64,000 nt of DNA from Sinorhizobium psoraleae (GTDB lineage Bacteria; Pseudomonadota; Alphaproteobacteria; Rhizobiales; Rhizobiaceae). Location: the NCBI RefSeq assembly GCF_013283645.1, contig NZ_JABEKV010000002.1, forward strand, positions 1,309,798-1,373,797, in the 5' to 3' direction. Positions 28,299-38,655 of the stretch are shown here, piece after piece; position 1 is the first letter of the stretch; each line of letters starts with the position of its first letter. The position numbers and the translations under genes are program-made. The notes under the pieces are model-generated. The model did no database searches. It was not told where the DNA came from and worked only from the letters and a program-made list of their open reading frames with translations.

Positions 28299-29921
28299 TC
28301 AGGAGGCGACCGCGATCGGTGCGGCGTTGCGCTGCGCGGCCGCGACCATCGCCGCCCCCTTTTCGCCGATCATCAGAACCGCGGCATTGATGTTGCCTGA
28401 CACCATCGTTGGCATGATCGAGGCATCGATCACCCGAAGTCCGCCGATGCCGCGCACGTTCAGTTCGTCGTCGGTCACGGCGAGCGGGTCGCGGCCCATG
28501 CGGCAGGTTCCCATCGGATGGAACGAGGTGACACCGTCACGACGAGCGAAATCCAGCCATTCGTCGTCGCTCTGGACCTCCTTGCCGGGGATGAGCTCGA
28601 AGGCGCGATAGCGGTCCATCGCCGGGTTTTCGACGATCCGGCGTGCGATCTTCAGCCCGGCGACGACACATTGCCGGTCGAGCTCCTCGCTGAGGATATT
28701 GGGCAGGATGACCGGCGGCACGGCCGCGTCGGCCGACTGCGCGTGGATGCTGCCGCGCGACTCCGGTCTCTGCTGAAACCCGGACAACGTCATCCCTCCT
28801 TCTCGTTCGAGTTCACGGGTCGCGGCATTGCCGTAGCTTGCATCGGCAAAGAAGTACTGAAAATCCGGAGTTTCAAGCTCCGGACGCGTGCGGACGAAGC
28901 CGCAGGCGAGGCCGGGCGCCAACGAAAGCGCCCCGCGGCGCGTGGCGGCATAGCGCAGGACCTCCCAGGCCAATCGGACGCCATGGGTGCGCTGGTTCAG
29001 CGTTATCGCGTTCTTGACGCGCCAGCGCAGGCGCGGTGCATAGTGGTCGCGATAGTTTTCGCCGACGCCAGGCAGCGCCAGGCGGACCTCGATACCGAGG
29101 GCACGAAGCCGCGCCGGCTGACCGATTCCCGACAGTTCCAGCACCTGCGGTGACTGGACGGCGCCAGCGCACAGCAGCGTTTCGCACCCGGCTCTCGCTT
29201 CGACCAACCGCTCGCCGATGCGATATTCCGCGCCAATGCACTTCCGCCCGTCGAAGAGCAACCGGGTGACGAGGGCGTTCGTGACCACATGAAGGTTCGG
29301 ACGCTTTTCCGCCGGCCGCAGGTAAGCGGTAGCCGCCGACGAGCGCGTCCCGGCACGCTGCGTCACCTGGTAGAGGCCGAATCCCTCCTGTGTACGTCCG
29401 TTGTAGTCCGGATTCCTGGAATAGCCTTCGGCCTCCGCGGCCCTGAGGAAGGCGTTAACTACCGGGCCTGGCTCGGCGAGTTCGCAGACCTTCAGCGGTC
29501 CGGAACGCCCCCTGACCTCGCTGTCACCACCCTCAAAGCTCTCGGTCTTGCGGAAGTATGGCAAGACCTCCTCATAGCCCCATCCACGATTGCCGAGCTG
29601 GGCCCAGCCGTCGAAATCCATCGCTTGCCCGCGGACATAGAGCATGCCGTTGATGGAACTCGATCCGCCGAGCCCCTTCCCGCGCGGCACAGAGAGGCGG
29701 CGGTTATTAAGCCCCGAATCCGGCTCGGCCTGATAGCACCAGTTATAGCGCGGGTCGGCGATCAGCTTGCTGAAGCCGGCCGGGATGCGCATCCACAGGC
29801 TGTTGTCACGATTGCCGGCCTCCAGCAGCAGCACGCGTATAGACGGATTTTCGGTGAGGCGCGAGGCAACGACGCAGCCAGCCGAGCCGGCGCCGATTAC
29901 CACATAGTCGTAGCTGGACAT
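28299..29921 (-). CDS. GMC-family FAD oxidoreductase (choline dehydrogenase-like), copy 2
   Basis: Paralogue of the adjacent gene, 540 residues, with the FAD motif VVIGAGSAGCVVASRL, the signature GGSSSINGMLYVRG and the C-terminal VTSFHPMGTCRMG containing the catalytic His. It starts 15 bp after the aldehyde dehydrogenase stop. The product aldehyde would be the substrate of that dehydrogenase. The two copies differ along their whole length, so the duplication is not recent. Confidence 0.93.
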   Translation of the reverse strand: MSSYDYVVIGAGSAGCVVASRLTENPSIRVLLLEAGNRDNSLWMRIPAGFSKLIADPRYNWCYQAEPDSGLNNRRLSVPRGKGLGGSSSINGMLYVRGQAMDFDGWAQLGNRGWGYEEVLPYFRKTESFEGGDSEVRGRSGPLKVCELAEPGPVVNAFLRAAEAEGYSRNPDYNGRTQEGFGLYQVTQRAGTRSSAATAYLRPAEKRPNLHVVTNALVTRLLFDGRKCIGAEYRIGERLVEARAGCETLLCAGAVQSPQVLELSGIGQPARLRALGIEVRLALPGVGENYRDHYAPRLRWRVKNAITLNQRTHGVRLAWEVLRYAATRRGALSLAPGLACGFVRTRPELETPDFQYFFADASYGNAATRELEREGGMTLSGFQQRPESRGSIHAQSADAAVPPVILPNILSEELDRQCVVAGLKIARRIVENPAMDRYRAFELIPGKEVQSDDEWLDFARRDGVTSFHPMGTCRMGRDPLAVTDDELNVRGIGGLRVIDASIMPTMVSGNINAAVLMIGEKGAAMVAAAQRNAAPIAVAS

Positions 29922-29936
29922 GGAGGAAGGCGCCTT

Positions 29937-31415
29937 TCAGACCGTCGCGTGCGCAACGAACTTGGTGACAAGATAGGGCGCGAGCGTCTCCGAGCCGCCC
30001 TCCCGTCCGTAGCCGCTTTCCTTCATGCCGCCGAAGGGTGTCTCGATCAGGCCAAGCGTTCCGCTATTGATCGAAACGACACCCGCCTCCAGCCGCCGCG
30101 TCAACTTCTCAACCGTCGCGGCATTACGCGTATAGGCGTAGGCGGCCAGTCCATAAGGTGTGGCATTGGCGGCTTCGATCGCGGCATCCGTGTCGCTGAA
30201 ACGCGAGACCAACACCACTGGCCCGAAAGGTTCCTCGTGCAGGATGCGGGCCTCTGGCGGGATATCCGTCAGAACCGTCGGCTCGTAGAAATAGCCGACA
30301 TTGCCGTGGCGCCGGCCACCCGTCGCGACCTTCGCGCCGCGCCCCACCGCATCGTCGATCAGCGCCGAAACGGCTTCAAGCCGCCGGGCATTGGCAAGCG
30401 GCCCCATATCGGTGGTCTCGGCATTGCCGTCTCCGAGGCGTACGGCGCGGGCGGCATCCACAAAGGTATCGAGGAACGGCTCGTAGATGTCGTCCTGCAG
30501 CATGAAACGGGTCGGCGAAATGCAGATCTGACCCGCGTTGCGGAACTTGTTCGCCGCGAGCGCCTTTGCACTTGCGGCAGGATCCACATCATCGAAGACC
30601 AACACCGGAGAATGGCCGCCGAGTTCCATCGTGGTGGGTTTCATCACCTCAGCGGCCAAGCCGGCCAGGTGCTTGCCGACGGGAACCGACCCCGTGAAAG
30701 AGACCTTCCGGATGACGGGCGAGGCAATCAGGTGGGACGAAATTTCGGCCGGCACGCCGAAGACAACGTTCATGACGCCGGATGGAAGGCCTGCATCCGT
30801 CAGCGCCTTGACGATCCCGATCGCGGCGCTCGGCGCGTCCTCCGGCGGCTTCAGGATCATGCTGCAGCCGGCGGCAAGCGCGGATGCGATCTTCCGCGCG
30901 GCCTGCGAGGCCGGGAAGTTCCAGGGCGTGAATGCCGCAACAGGGCCGACCGGCTCCAGCACGACCATGTTGACGACGCCGGTCTGGCGCGCCGGGATAA
31001 GCCGCCCGTAGGCGCGCGTGGCCTCCTCGGCACTCCACTCGTAGATGTCGGCACAGCTGAGGATTTCCGCCTTCGCCTGGGCAAGCGGTTTGCCCTGCTC
31101 CAAGGTCAGGACCAGTGCCAGGTCCTCGACGCGCTGCCGGATCAGGCCCGCAGCATTTCGCAGGATGTGCGCTCGCTCACGCGCCGGTACGTCGCGCCAA
31201 GTCAAAAAGCCGTACTGCGCGGCCTTAAGGGCAGCATCCAGATCCTCGATACCCGCCTTCGCGACGCGCCCGATTGTTTGTTCGGTCGCCGGGTTGAGGA
31301 TGTCCAGCCACTCCTCTCTCGCCGAGGCGCGCCATTCGCCGTCGATCAACAGGAGCGCATCCGCCAGCCGTTGCACCGAACGAGACACGCCATTCTGCTG
31401 CGATGTCTGATCCAA
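29937..31415 (-). CDS. NAD(P)-dependent aldehyde dehydrogenase (succinate-semialdehyde dehydrogenase-like)
   Basis: Oxidises an aldehyde to the acid. 492 residues from a TTG at 31415 chosen because GGGAGG lies six bases upstream; the alternative GTG at 31430 would put the Shine-Dalgarno inside the gene. Conserved features are PWNFP, FTGSVPVGKHL, the catalytic Glu in MELGGHSP and the catalytic Cys in GQICISPTRF. First gene of the unit with the two GMC oxidoreductases, divergent from a dipeptide-type ABC operon across the operator at 31460. Confidence 0.91.
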   Translation of the reverse strand: MDQTSQQNGVSRSVQRLADALLLIDGEWRASAREEWLDILNPATEQTIGRVAKAGIEDLDAALKAAQYGFLTWRDVPARERAHILRNAAGLIRQRVEDLALVLTLEQGKPLAQAKAEILSCADIYEWSAEEATRAYGRLIPARQTGVVNMVVLEPVGPVAAFTPWNFPASQAARKIASALAAGCSMILKPPEDAPSAAIGIVKALTDAGLPSGVMNVVFGVPAEISSHLIASPVIRKVSFTGSVPVGKHLAGLAAEVMKPTTMELGGHSPVLVFDDVDPAASAKALAANKFRNAGQICISPTRFMLQDDIYEPFLDTFVDAARAVRLGDGNAETTDMGPLANARRLEAVSALIDDAVGRGAKVATGGRRHGNVGYFYEPTVLTDIPPEARILHEEPFGPVVLVSRFSDTDAAIEAANATPYGLAAYAYTRNAATVEKLTRRLEAGVVSINSGTLGLIETPFGGMKESGYGREGGSETLAPYLVTKFVAHATV

Positions 31416-31448
31416 TTTGCCCTCCCGCACTTATCTCCAAACATCCGA

Positions 31449-31477
31449 TTGACACTAAGTGTGATCACAGATTACAG
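31449..31477 (+). promoter_or_regulatory. Predicted promoter of the peptide-type ABC operon
   Basis: -35 TTGACA (31449-31454), 17-bp spacer, -10 TTACAG (31472-31477). The TGTGATCACA operator fills the spacer, a classic repression geometry. Confidence 0.55.
31460..31469. promoter_or_regulatory. GntR-type operator TGTGATCACA, copy 1
   Basis: Perfect 10-bp palindrome followed by GAT, between the divergent ALDH and ABC binding-protein genes. One of six copies, all in promoter regions of the second catabolic cluster. The likely binder is the FCD-type GntR protein at 37844. Confidence 0.78.
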
Positions 31478-31565
31478 TTTGGTCAAGTTCGATTTTGGAC
31501 CGGCAGGGAAAATTCCCGCCGGGCCGGGGCGAGCCCGGAGCAACCTGTTTGGGAGGAACAGATCG

Positions 31566-33110
31566 ATGAAAACCGCAATTAGCCGCCGGGAGTTGATGAC
31601 GCTGATCGGCGGAGGCGTCGCGCTTTCAGCGCTGCCGACGGGCGCAGCCTGGGCACAGTCCGCTTCGGGCGGAACGCTACGGATTTCGACGCGTGCGAAC
31701 CCCTCGAGCCTCGACCCGATGACTGGCCTTGCGGGCGACGACACGCCGGTGCTTTGGGCGCTCTATGCCACGCTGCTCGATTTCGATTACGAGACGCTCC
31801 AACCCAAAGCCGGCCTGGCGGAGTCCTGGGAATATCCGGACGAGCGCACGTTCGCGCTGAAGCTGCGCCCCAATCTGACGTTCCATGATGGAACGCCGCT
31901 CAATGCCGAAGCCGTCAAGTTCAACATCGACCGCAGCCGTTCCGATGCGCGCTCAACCATCCGGACCGACCTTGGCTCCGTCGAGGAGGTCGAGGTCAAG
32001 GGGGAAGATCAGGTCATCCTGAAGCTGAAGCAGCCGGATGCCCTGCTGCCGCTCGCGCTCACAAGCCGAGCCGGCATGATGGTATCGCCAAAGGCGGCGG
32101 AGGAACTCAAGGAAAAACTGGTCCGCAATCCGGTCGGCGCCGGTCCCTGGTCATTCGTCAGCTGGGCTGACAACGACAAGATCGTGATGAAGAGGGCGGA
32201 AGGCTTTTGGCGTGAGGGTGCGCAGAAGGTCGATGCCCTCGAATTCGTCATCATTCCGGAGCTGAACACGGGGCTACGCTCCGTCGTCGCCGGCCAGAAT
32301 CATTTCGTGTACCGCCTGTCGCCGCAGCAAAAGCCGATCATCGACCGCGCGCGAAACGTAAAGCTGGTGAACGGTCCGACGCTCTACTTCCACCTGATCT
32401 ATTTCAACTGCTCGCGGCCGCCCTTCAACGATGTCCGTATCCGACGGGCCGTCTGCTATGCGATCGATCGCGACGCCTTCAACAAGGGCTCGATGCTCGG
32501 TCTCGGCGAGTTCGCGAACTCGGCAATCCCGAAAGCCCATTGGGCCTACGACGCCTCGCTCGAGAACTTCTTCGCCTACGATCCCGAGAAGTCCAAGGCT
32601 CTGCTGGCTGAAGCCGGGCATGCCGACGGCATCGATATCCCGACCATCGGCTGGAACGACCAGTATTCGCAGCAGCGGCAGGAAATCCTGCTGGAACAGC
32701 TCGCCAAGGTCGGCATCCGGCTGAAGATAAGCCGTCACTCCATTACCGACGCCAGCACGCTCTATCTCGGCCCGGAAAAGCGCGGCGAGGCGATGATCTC
32801 CGCCTGGACAGGACGCCCCGATCCGAGCATGACCTATAACTTGCTGACGAGTGCAAAGGGCTTCTTCAACCCGGGCCAGCTTCAGGACTACCCAGGGCTC
32901 TCTGAGGCCCTCGTCGCGGCTCAGACGACACTCGATCGCGAAAAGCGCAAGGAAGCGCTCTTCAACGTTCAGCGCCTGGTCGCCGAGGCCGCCTGGTTCT
33001 GCCCGATTGCCTTTGAACCGGAAATCGACGGGGCGGCGGAAGGTGTGGAGAACTACCGGCCCAATCTCCTCGGCTGGCCGAAGTTCGAAGACGTTACGGT
33101 GGCTGTCTGA
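31566..33110 (+). CDS. Peptide/nickel-type ABC transporter substrate-binding protein (family 5)
   Basis: 514-residue periplasmic binding protein. The N-terminus carries a Tat-like signal (SRRELM followed by a hydrophobic stretch and a cleavage region at AWAQ). The mature part has family 5 features: LRISTRANPSSLDPMTG, GLAESWEYPDERTFALKLR and TFHDGTPLNAEAVKFNIDR. ATG at 31566 has GGGAGGAA upstream. The gene overlaps the first permease at TGATG. Family members bind peptides, opines, sugars or other small molecules, so the substrate is open. Confidence 0.92.
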   Translation: MKTAISRRELMTLIGGGVALSALPTGAAWAQSASGGTLRISTRANPSSLDPMTGLAGDDTPVLWALYATLLDFDYETLQPKAGLAESWEYPDERTFALKLRPNLTFHDGTPLNAEAVKFNIDRSRSDARSTIRTDLGSVEEVEVKGEDQVILKLKQPDALLPLALTSRAGMMVSPKAAEELKEKLVRNPVGAGPWSFVSWADNDKIVMKRAEGFWREGAQKVDALEFVIIPELNTGLRSVVAGQNHFVYRLSPQQKPIIDRARNVKLVNGPTLYFHLIYFNCSRPPFNDVRIRRAVCYAIDRDAFNKGSMLGLGEFANSAIPKAHWAYDASLENFFAYDPEKSKALLAEAGHADGIDIPTIGWNDQYSQQRQEILLEQLAKVGIRLKISRHSITDASTLYLGPEKRGEAMISAWTGRPDPSMTYNLLTSAKGFFNPGQLQDYPGLSEALVAAQTTLDREKRKEALFNVQRLVAEAAWFCPIAFEPEIDGAAEGVENYRPNLLGWPKFEDVTVAV

Positions 33111-34063
33111 TGTCCGGCGCCGCTCTGCGTACAAGCGCCTGGAGGGGACTGCAAGTCATCCCCGTCGTGATCATTGCGACGCTCGTGGTCTTCCTGCTCC
33201 TCCAGCTCGTTCCGGGAGACCCGGCCATCACGCTTGCGGGCGAGAACGCGACGCCAGAGCAAATCGAGCAGATTCGGGCGCTTTATAACCTGGACCAGCC
33301 CTTGCTTGTGCAATACGGCCAGTGGCTGCTCAATGCGATGCAGGGCGACCTCGCCCGGTCGCTGATGTCGGGGGAGGATGTGACCAGGCTCATCCTGCAA
33401 AACCTTCCCCCGACCCTTCTCATCGTGACCTGCGCGATGGCGATTTCGCTTGCCATCGGCATCCCCCTCGGCGTGATGTCGGCCATTCACCGCGGCGGCG
33501 TGCTGGACACGATCGCCACCGCCCTTGCGTCCGTCGGCATCGCCCTGCCGAACTTCTGGCTCGGCATGATCCTCATCAATTTCCTGGCTCTCCAGAACAA
33601 CATCTTTCCGGCGACTGGTGCAGGCTCGCTGCTCCAGGATCCGCTGAATGCCCTCTGGTACGCCTTTCTTCCAGCATTATCGCTTGCCGCGGGCGGCGTC
33701 GCGGAGATCGTGCGGCAGTTGCGCAGCGCCCTCCTCGAAGTCCTCGACTCCCAGCATGTCCGGACGCTCCACGCCAAGGGCCTCTCACCGGCCCGGATCG
33801 TCTGGCAGCACGCCATGAAGAATGTCAGCACGACACTGCTGACGGTGACCGGTCTGCTGTTCAACCGCTTGCTCGGCGCGACAGTGGTCATCGAGGCGAT
33901 CTTCGCGATACCGGGCATCGGTAGCCTGATCGTGCGTTCGGCGATCGCAAAGGACTTCCCAATCGTCCAAGGCGTCGTCTTCACGATGGTCCTCCTCGTC
34001 ATCCTCGGGAACCTCATCATCGACGTTCTCTATCCGATTTTCGATCCGAGGGTTGAGCGATGA
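33110..34063 (+). CDS. Peptide-type ABC transporter permease (DppB type)
   Basis: 317-residue inner-membrane permease with an N-terminal membrane span, the periplasmic segment LVPGDPAITLAGENATPEQI typical of DppB proteins, and the ATPase-contact segment LHAKGLSPARIVWQHAMKN. Its ATG shares bases with the upstream stop codon (TGATG) and its stop overlaps the next start, showing translational coupling. Confidence 0.93.
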   Translation: MSGAALRTSAWRGLQVIPVVIIATLVVFLLLQLVPGDPAITLAGENATPEQIEQIRALYNLDQPLLVQYGQWLLNAMQGDLARSLMSGEDVTRLILQNLPPTLLIVTCAMAISLAIGIPLGVMSAIHRGGVLDTIATALASVGIALPNFWLGMILINFLALQNNIFPATGAGSLLQDPLNALWYAFLPALSLAAGGVAEIVRQLRSALLEVLDSQHVRTLHAKGLSPARIVWQHAMKNVSTTLLTVTGLLFNRLLGATVVIEAIFAIPGIGSLIVRSAIAKDFPIVQGVVFTMVLLVILGNLIIDVLYPIFDPRVER

Positions 34064-34920
34064 CGGCACTCGTTCTTTCCGCCGCCCGCCGGCCTGTAGA
34101 CCTGATGATCCTGCTCGATTGGCGCGGGCGGCTGAGTGCGGCTTTCCTTCTCGCCATGATCCTCGCCGGCTTGGCAGCCCCGCTGATCGCGCCCTACTCG
34201 CCGACAGACCAGGATCTGGTGAACATGCTGATGCCGGCCACGGTGGACCACCCGCTCGGCACGGACGACCTCGGCCGCGACGTTCTCAGCCGACTGATCT
34301 ACGGCACCGGCGCCAGCCTCTATGCGAGCTTCCTGGCAGTTGCCGTGGCAACGGTAATCGGCGTGCCGATCGGTCTTGCTGCCGGTTTCTTCGGCGGCTG
34401 GCTCGACGACATCATCAGCCGCGTGATCGACGCCCTTCTTTCCTTTCCGGGCATCGTCCTCGCCATCGGCGTGACGGGTGCGCTCGGCATCGGGCTGACC
34501 AACGCAATGGTCGCGGTTGGCATCGTCTTCTCGCCCATGGTCGCGCGGCTTGCCCGGGCACGCACCCTCATCGTCCGTAGCGAGCTCTACATCGACGCTG
34601 CCCGGTGCTTCGGCTCCTCCAGTTACCATGTCCTGCGCCGGCACGTCCTGCCCAACATCCTGCAGCCGCTGCTGGTGCAGATGACGCTGCTCCTGGCGGC
34701 AGCCCTGCTGGCTGAGGCCAGCCTCAGCTTCCTCGGCCTCGGCGTGCAGGCGCCCGCTCCGAGCTGGGGCGCGATGCTGGCGCGCGGTTACACCTATATG
34801 GAAATCGCGCCGGAACAGATGTATCCGCCGGGTTTCGCCATCCTGCTCACCGCGCTTGCCTTCAACGTCCTGGGGGAATCCCTGCGCGTCGTCCTCGATC
34901 CAGCGCTCAAGGCCCGGTGA
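34060..34920 (+). CDS. Peptide-type ABC transporter permease (DppC type)
   Basis: 286-residue partner permease. It has the DppC hallmark HPLGTDDLGRDVLSRLIYG near residue 65 and the coupling loop DAARCFGSSSYHVLRRHVLP. Overlaps the previous gene by ATGA. The pair forms a heterodimeric channel for the family 5 binding protein. Confidence 0.93.
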   Translation: MTALVLSAARRPVDLMILLDWRGRLSAAFLLAMILAGLAAPLIAPYSPTDQDLVNMLMPATVDHPLGTDDLGRDVLSRLIYGTGASLYASFLAVAVATVIGVPIGLAAGFFGGWLDDIISRVIDALLSFPGIVLAIGVTGALGIGLTNAMVAVGIVFSPMVARLARARTLIVRSELYIDAARCFGSSSYHVLRRHVLPNILQPLLVQMTLLLAAALLAEASLSFLGLGVQAPAPSWGAMLARGYTYMEIAPEQMYPPGFAILLTALAFNVLGESLRVVLDPALKAR

Positions 34921-34969
34921 GGACGTCATGCGGCTCTATCCTCATCTCGCTCTCGTAAAGGACGTCCCG

Positions 34970-35952
<983 letters not shown>

Positions 35953-35956
<4 letters not shown>

Positions 35957-36990
35957 TTGCCGCGCCACTCGTTTCCGTAGACAAGCTCAAGATCCACTTC
36001 CCCACGAAGCGCCGCGGCCGGACGGTGAAGGCGGTCGACGGCGTGACCTTCGACATCGAGCCATCTACCACTTTGTCGATCATCGGCGAGTCTGGGTCCG
36101 GAAAGTCGACGCTTGGACGCGCGCTCGTGTGCCTGACACGGCCAACCGAGGGCACGGTGCTGCATGACGGCACCGATCCGTTCCGCCTCGGCCGATCTGC
36201 GCTGCGGCGGCATCGCCGGGACTATCAGCTGATCTTCCAGGACCCGCATGCGGCACTCGACCCGCGCATGACCATCCTGGAGAGCGTGCGCGAACCGCTG
36301 GACATTGTCGGCGAGATACCAAAGGCCGACCGCAACGCCCAGGCGCATGGGCTGCTCGAACGCGTCGGCATCGCCCCTGCTCTTCATGAACGCTATCCGC
36401 ATCAACTGTCCGGCGGCCAAAAGCAGCGCGTCAACATCGCCCGCGCACTCACCACACGGCCGAAAGTCCTGGTCTGCGACGAGGTCGTCGCCGCACTCGA
36501 CGTCTCCGTCCAGGCCGGTATCCTGAACCTCTTCGCTGACATCCAGCGGGATTTCGGCCTCACCTACGTCTTCATCACCCATGACCTCGCGGTCGCTGCG
36601 CATATCAGCGATGAGATCGCCGTCATGTATCTCGGCCAATTCGTGGAGAAGGGCCTGGCGGAAGCCGTACAGGAGACGCCGCTCCATCCCTACACCCGAG
36701 CGCTTTTGTCCGCCGAGCCGGAACCCTTGCCGTCCGCCATGCGGGAAAACAACCGCATCGTCTTGAAGGGCGAGGTGCCGAGCCCGATCACGCCGCCTGC
36801 CGCCTGCCGTTTTCACACCCGGTGTCCGCGCGCGCAGGCGCGTTGCAGCAAGGATGCGCCGGATTTCCGTCAACTCAGGCCCGGACGCTGGGTGGCCTGC
36901 CACTTCGCCGAGGAAATGCTCGAGGAAGCCGGCGAAAAGGCACAGGCCGGCCCGGCGGAACGGGCGGGACAAAGACAAGCATGCGAATGA
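35953..36990 (+). CDS. Peptide-type ABC transporter ATP-binding protein (DppF type)
   Basis: 345-residue second ATPase: Walker A GESGSGKSTLGRAL, Q-loop LIFQDPHAALDPRM, signature LSGGQKQRVNIARAL and Walker B VLVCDEVVAALDV, in which the usual Pro-Thr after Glu is Val-Val. Translation starts at TTG 35953, which overlaps the preceding TGA stop. The C-terminus has the OppF-type extension with CRFHTRCPRAQARC. Followed by an SDR gene 18 bp on. Confidence 0.91.
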
Positions 36991-37008
36991 CGAGGGAGGC
37001 ATAGCAGC

Positions 37009-37788
37009 ATGGATCTTGGGCTCAAAGGAACACGGGTGATGATCACCGCGGCGGCGGGCGGCATTGGCCTGGAGATCGCGAGGGCGTTTCTGGCGGAAGG
37101 CGCTGCCGTCCATGTCTGCGACCTCAACGAGGAGGCCCTGACCAGCATGCGGCGCGACATTCCCGGCCAGTTGACCACGTCCGTCTGCGACGTCTCGAGC
37201 CGGGAGGCCGTGGAACGCTTCTTTTCTGAAGGAATGGCAGCGCTTGGCGGGCTCGATTGCCTCGTCAACAATGCCGGCATTGCCGGCCCCACCGGCGGCG
37301 TCGACGAGATCGATCCGGCGGATTGGCAGAAAACGATCGACGTCAATACGACGGGGCAGTTCAACTGCATCCGGCTAGCCGTGCCGGAACTGAAGAAGAG
37401 CGACAATGCGAGCATCATCAATCTGTCCTCCGCGGCCGGACGGCTGGGATTCGCCATGCGCACGCCCTATGCGGCTTCGAAATGGGCCGTCGTCGGCTTC
37501 ACGAAGTCGCTGTCCATCGAGCTCGGGCCTTACGGCATAAGGGTCAATGCCATCCTGCCTGGCATTACCGCCGGCGCACGACAGGATGCGGTGCTTTCGG
37601 AGAAGGCAAGGCGCAAGGGCATCACGCTGGAGGAGATGCGCGAGATCGCGCTCGATCGGGCATCCATCAAGGCGTTCGTTTCACCCCGGCAGATCGCCGA
37701 CACGATCGTTTGCCTTGCCTCCAAGCGCTTCGCCACGACCTCCGGCCAGGTCATCAACATTGACGGCGACTTGCAGATGTTGAGCTGA
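37009..37788 (+). CDS. Short-chain dehydrogenase/reductase, copy 1
   Basis: 259-residue NAD(P)-dependent oxidoreductase with a Rossmann glycine motif AAAGGIGLEIA, the NNAG motif and the catalytic Ser plus YAASK (Tyr and Lys in YxxxK). Family members interconvert alcohols and ketones. Last gene of the operon that begins with the family 5 binding protein, and convergent with the gntR gene. It may act on a hydroxy acid made from the imported compound (inference). Confidence 0.92.
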   Translation: MDLGLKGTRVMITAAAGGIGLEIARAFLAEGAAVHVCDLNEEALTSMRRDIPGQLTTSVCDVSSREAVERFFSEGMAALGGLDCLVNNAGIAGPTGGVDEIDPADWQKTIDVNTTGQFNCIRLAVPELKKSDNASIINLSSAAGRLGFAMRTPYAASKWAVVGFTKSLSIELGPYGIRVNAILPGITAGARQDAVLSEKARRKGITLEEMREIALDRASIKAFVSPRQIADTIVCLASKRFATTSGQVINIDGDLQMLS

Positions 37789-37843
37789 CATGACCGCTTC
37801 AACAGAAACGTCAATGTCGCCCGTACCGGGCGGATACCGGACC

Positions 37844-38545
37844 CTACTCCGGCAATTTGCCGGTCGCCAGAATGAATTCGGACGAGCTGCGGATGTCGCC
37901 AGCAAGCGCCTTGCGCGCCGCCTTGCCGTCACGGCTGGAAAGAGCTGCGACAAGGGCGCCGTGATATTGCTCGGCGCCGCCGGTCGTCAGGCGCTGCGAG
38001 GTCCTGAGGTCAAGATTGATGACCGGGCCGATCTTGAGCCAAAGGCTCTCGATGATCGAGGTGAGGATCGGAAGGCGCGTCGCCTCGTAGACTGCGAAGT
38101 GGAATTCCTTGTTGAGTCGGAGCGCCTGTTCGACATCGGCGTCCTGCGCGAGCACAGCGGCGCGGAACGCTGCATCCAGATCGGAAATGCGTTTCAAGGC
38201 CGCGCCGCTGCACGCCACGGCGGCCTCTTGCGCGGCGAAGCCTTCGATTTCGATGCGAATCCGCATGAGCTCCCGGAGCTTGCTCTGGGTCATTGGCGGC
38301 ACGCTTACTGCCCGGTTGGGCAGCACCGTCAGCGCACCTTCGGCCACAAGGCGGGCGACCGCCTCGCGCACCGGCATCATCGATACCCCCAACGCCTCTG
38401 CCACGGAACGCAGCGAAAGCTTTTCACCGGGCACGAGTTTGCCGGCCATCAGGAGCTGGCGCAATTCCGAATAAACGCGCTCACCGAGGGTAACGCGTTC
38501 GAGGTGTCCAATCTGCTTCAGGGCGAAGTCTGTGGCGTTCTGCAC
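37844..38545 (-). CDS. GntR-family regulator with FCD effector domain
   Basis: FadR-subfamily regulator: winged helix at about residues 18-82 (LGERVYSELRQLLMAGKLVP, then SLRSVAEALGVS and MPVREAVARLVAEGAL) and an FCD helical domain at about 95-215 with a metal-binding-type RIRIEIEGFAA and NKEFHFAVYEA. The frame is open to a GTG at 38602, but that would place the TGTGATCAC operator inside the coding sequence; GTG at 38545 (233 residues) leaves the operator upstream and is preferred. It is divergent from the 3-hydroxyacyl-CoA dehydrogenase gene and probably autoregulated. Confidence 0.9.
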   Translation of the reverse strand: MQNATDFALKQIGHLERVTLGERVYSELRQLLMAGKLVPGEKLSLRSVAEALGVSMMPVREAVARLVAEGALTVLPNRAVSVPPMTQSKLRELMRIRIEIEGFAAQEAAVACSGAALKRISDLDAAFRAAVLAQDADVEQALRLNKEFHFAVYEATRLPILTSIIESLWLKIGPVINLDLRTSQRLTTGGAEQYHGALVAALSSRDGKAARKALAGDIRSSSEFILATGKLPE

Positions 38546-38593
38546 GGTCGAATCCGAACGTTGTTGGTTTCCGACGACAGAATAACTGTGATC

Positions 38594-38603
38594 TGTGATC
38601 ACG
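38594..38603. promoter_or_regulatory. GntR-type operator, copy 2 (gntR / dehydrogenase divergent region)
   Basis: TGTGATCACG, one mismatch from the consensus, preceded by a second half-site (TGTGATC at 38587-38593, directly repeated). A good -10 TACAAT lies at 38620-38625 for the rightward gene, so the site overlaps its -35 region. Confidence 0.72.
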
Positions 38604-38655
38604 ACAAGGACTGTCCAGATACAATTTTAGAGAGCGCGCGCCAAAGGAGTACAGC

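Noticed and set aside
29289..31565. Long plus-strand open frame that runs into the family 5 binding-protein gene
   Set aside because: It lies opposite the GMC and aldehyde dehydrogenase genes, has Arg/His/Gly-rich unnatural composition and no start site. The real gene starts at 31566 with a signal peptide and Shine-Dalgarno.
34030..34929. 299-codon minus-strand frame
   Set aside because: Antisense to the DppC permease; very rich in Asp, Glu, Arg and His.
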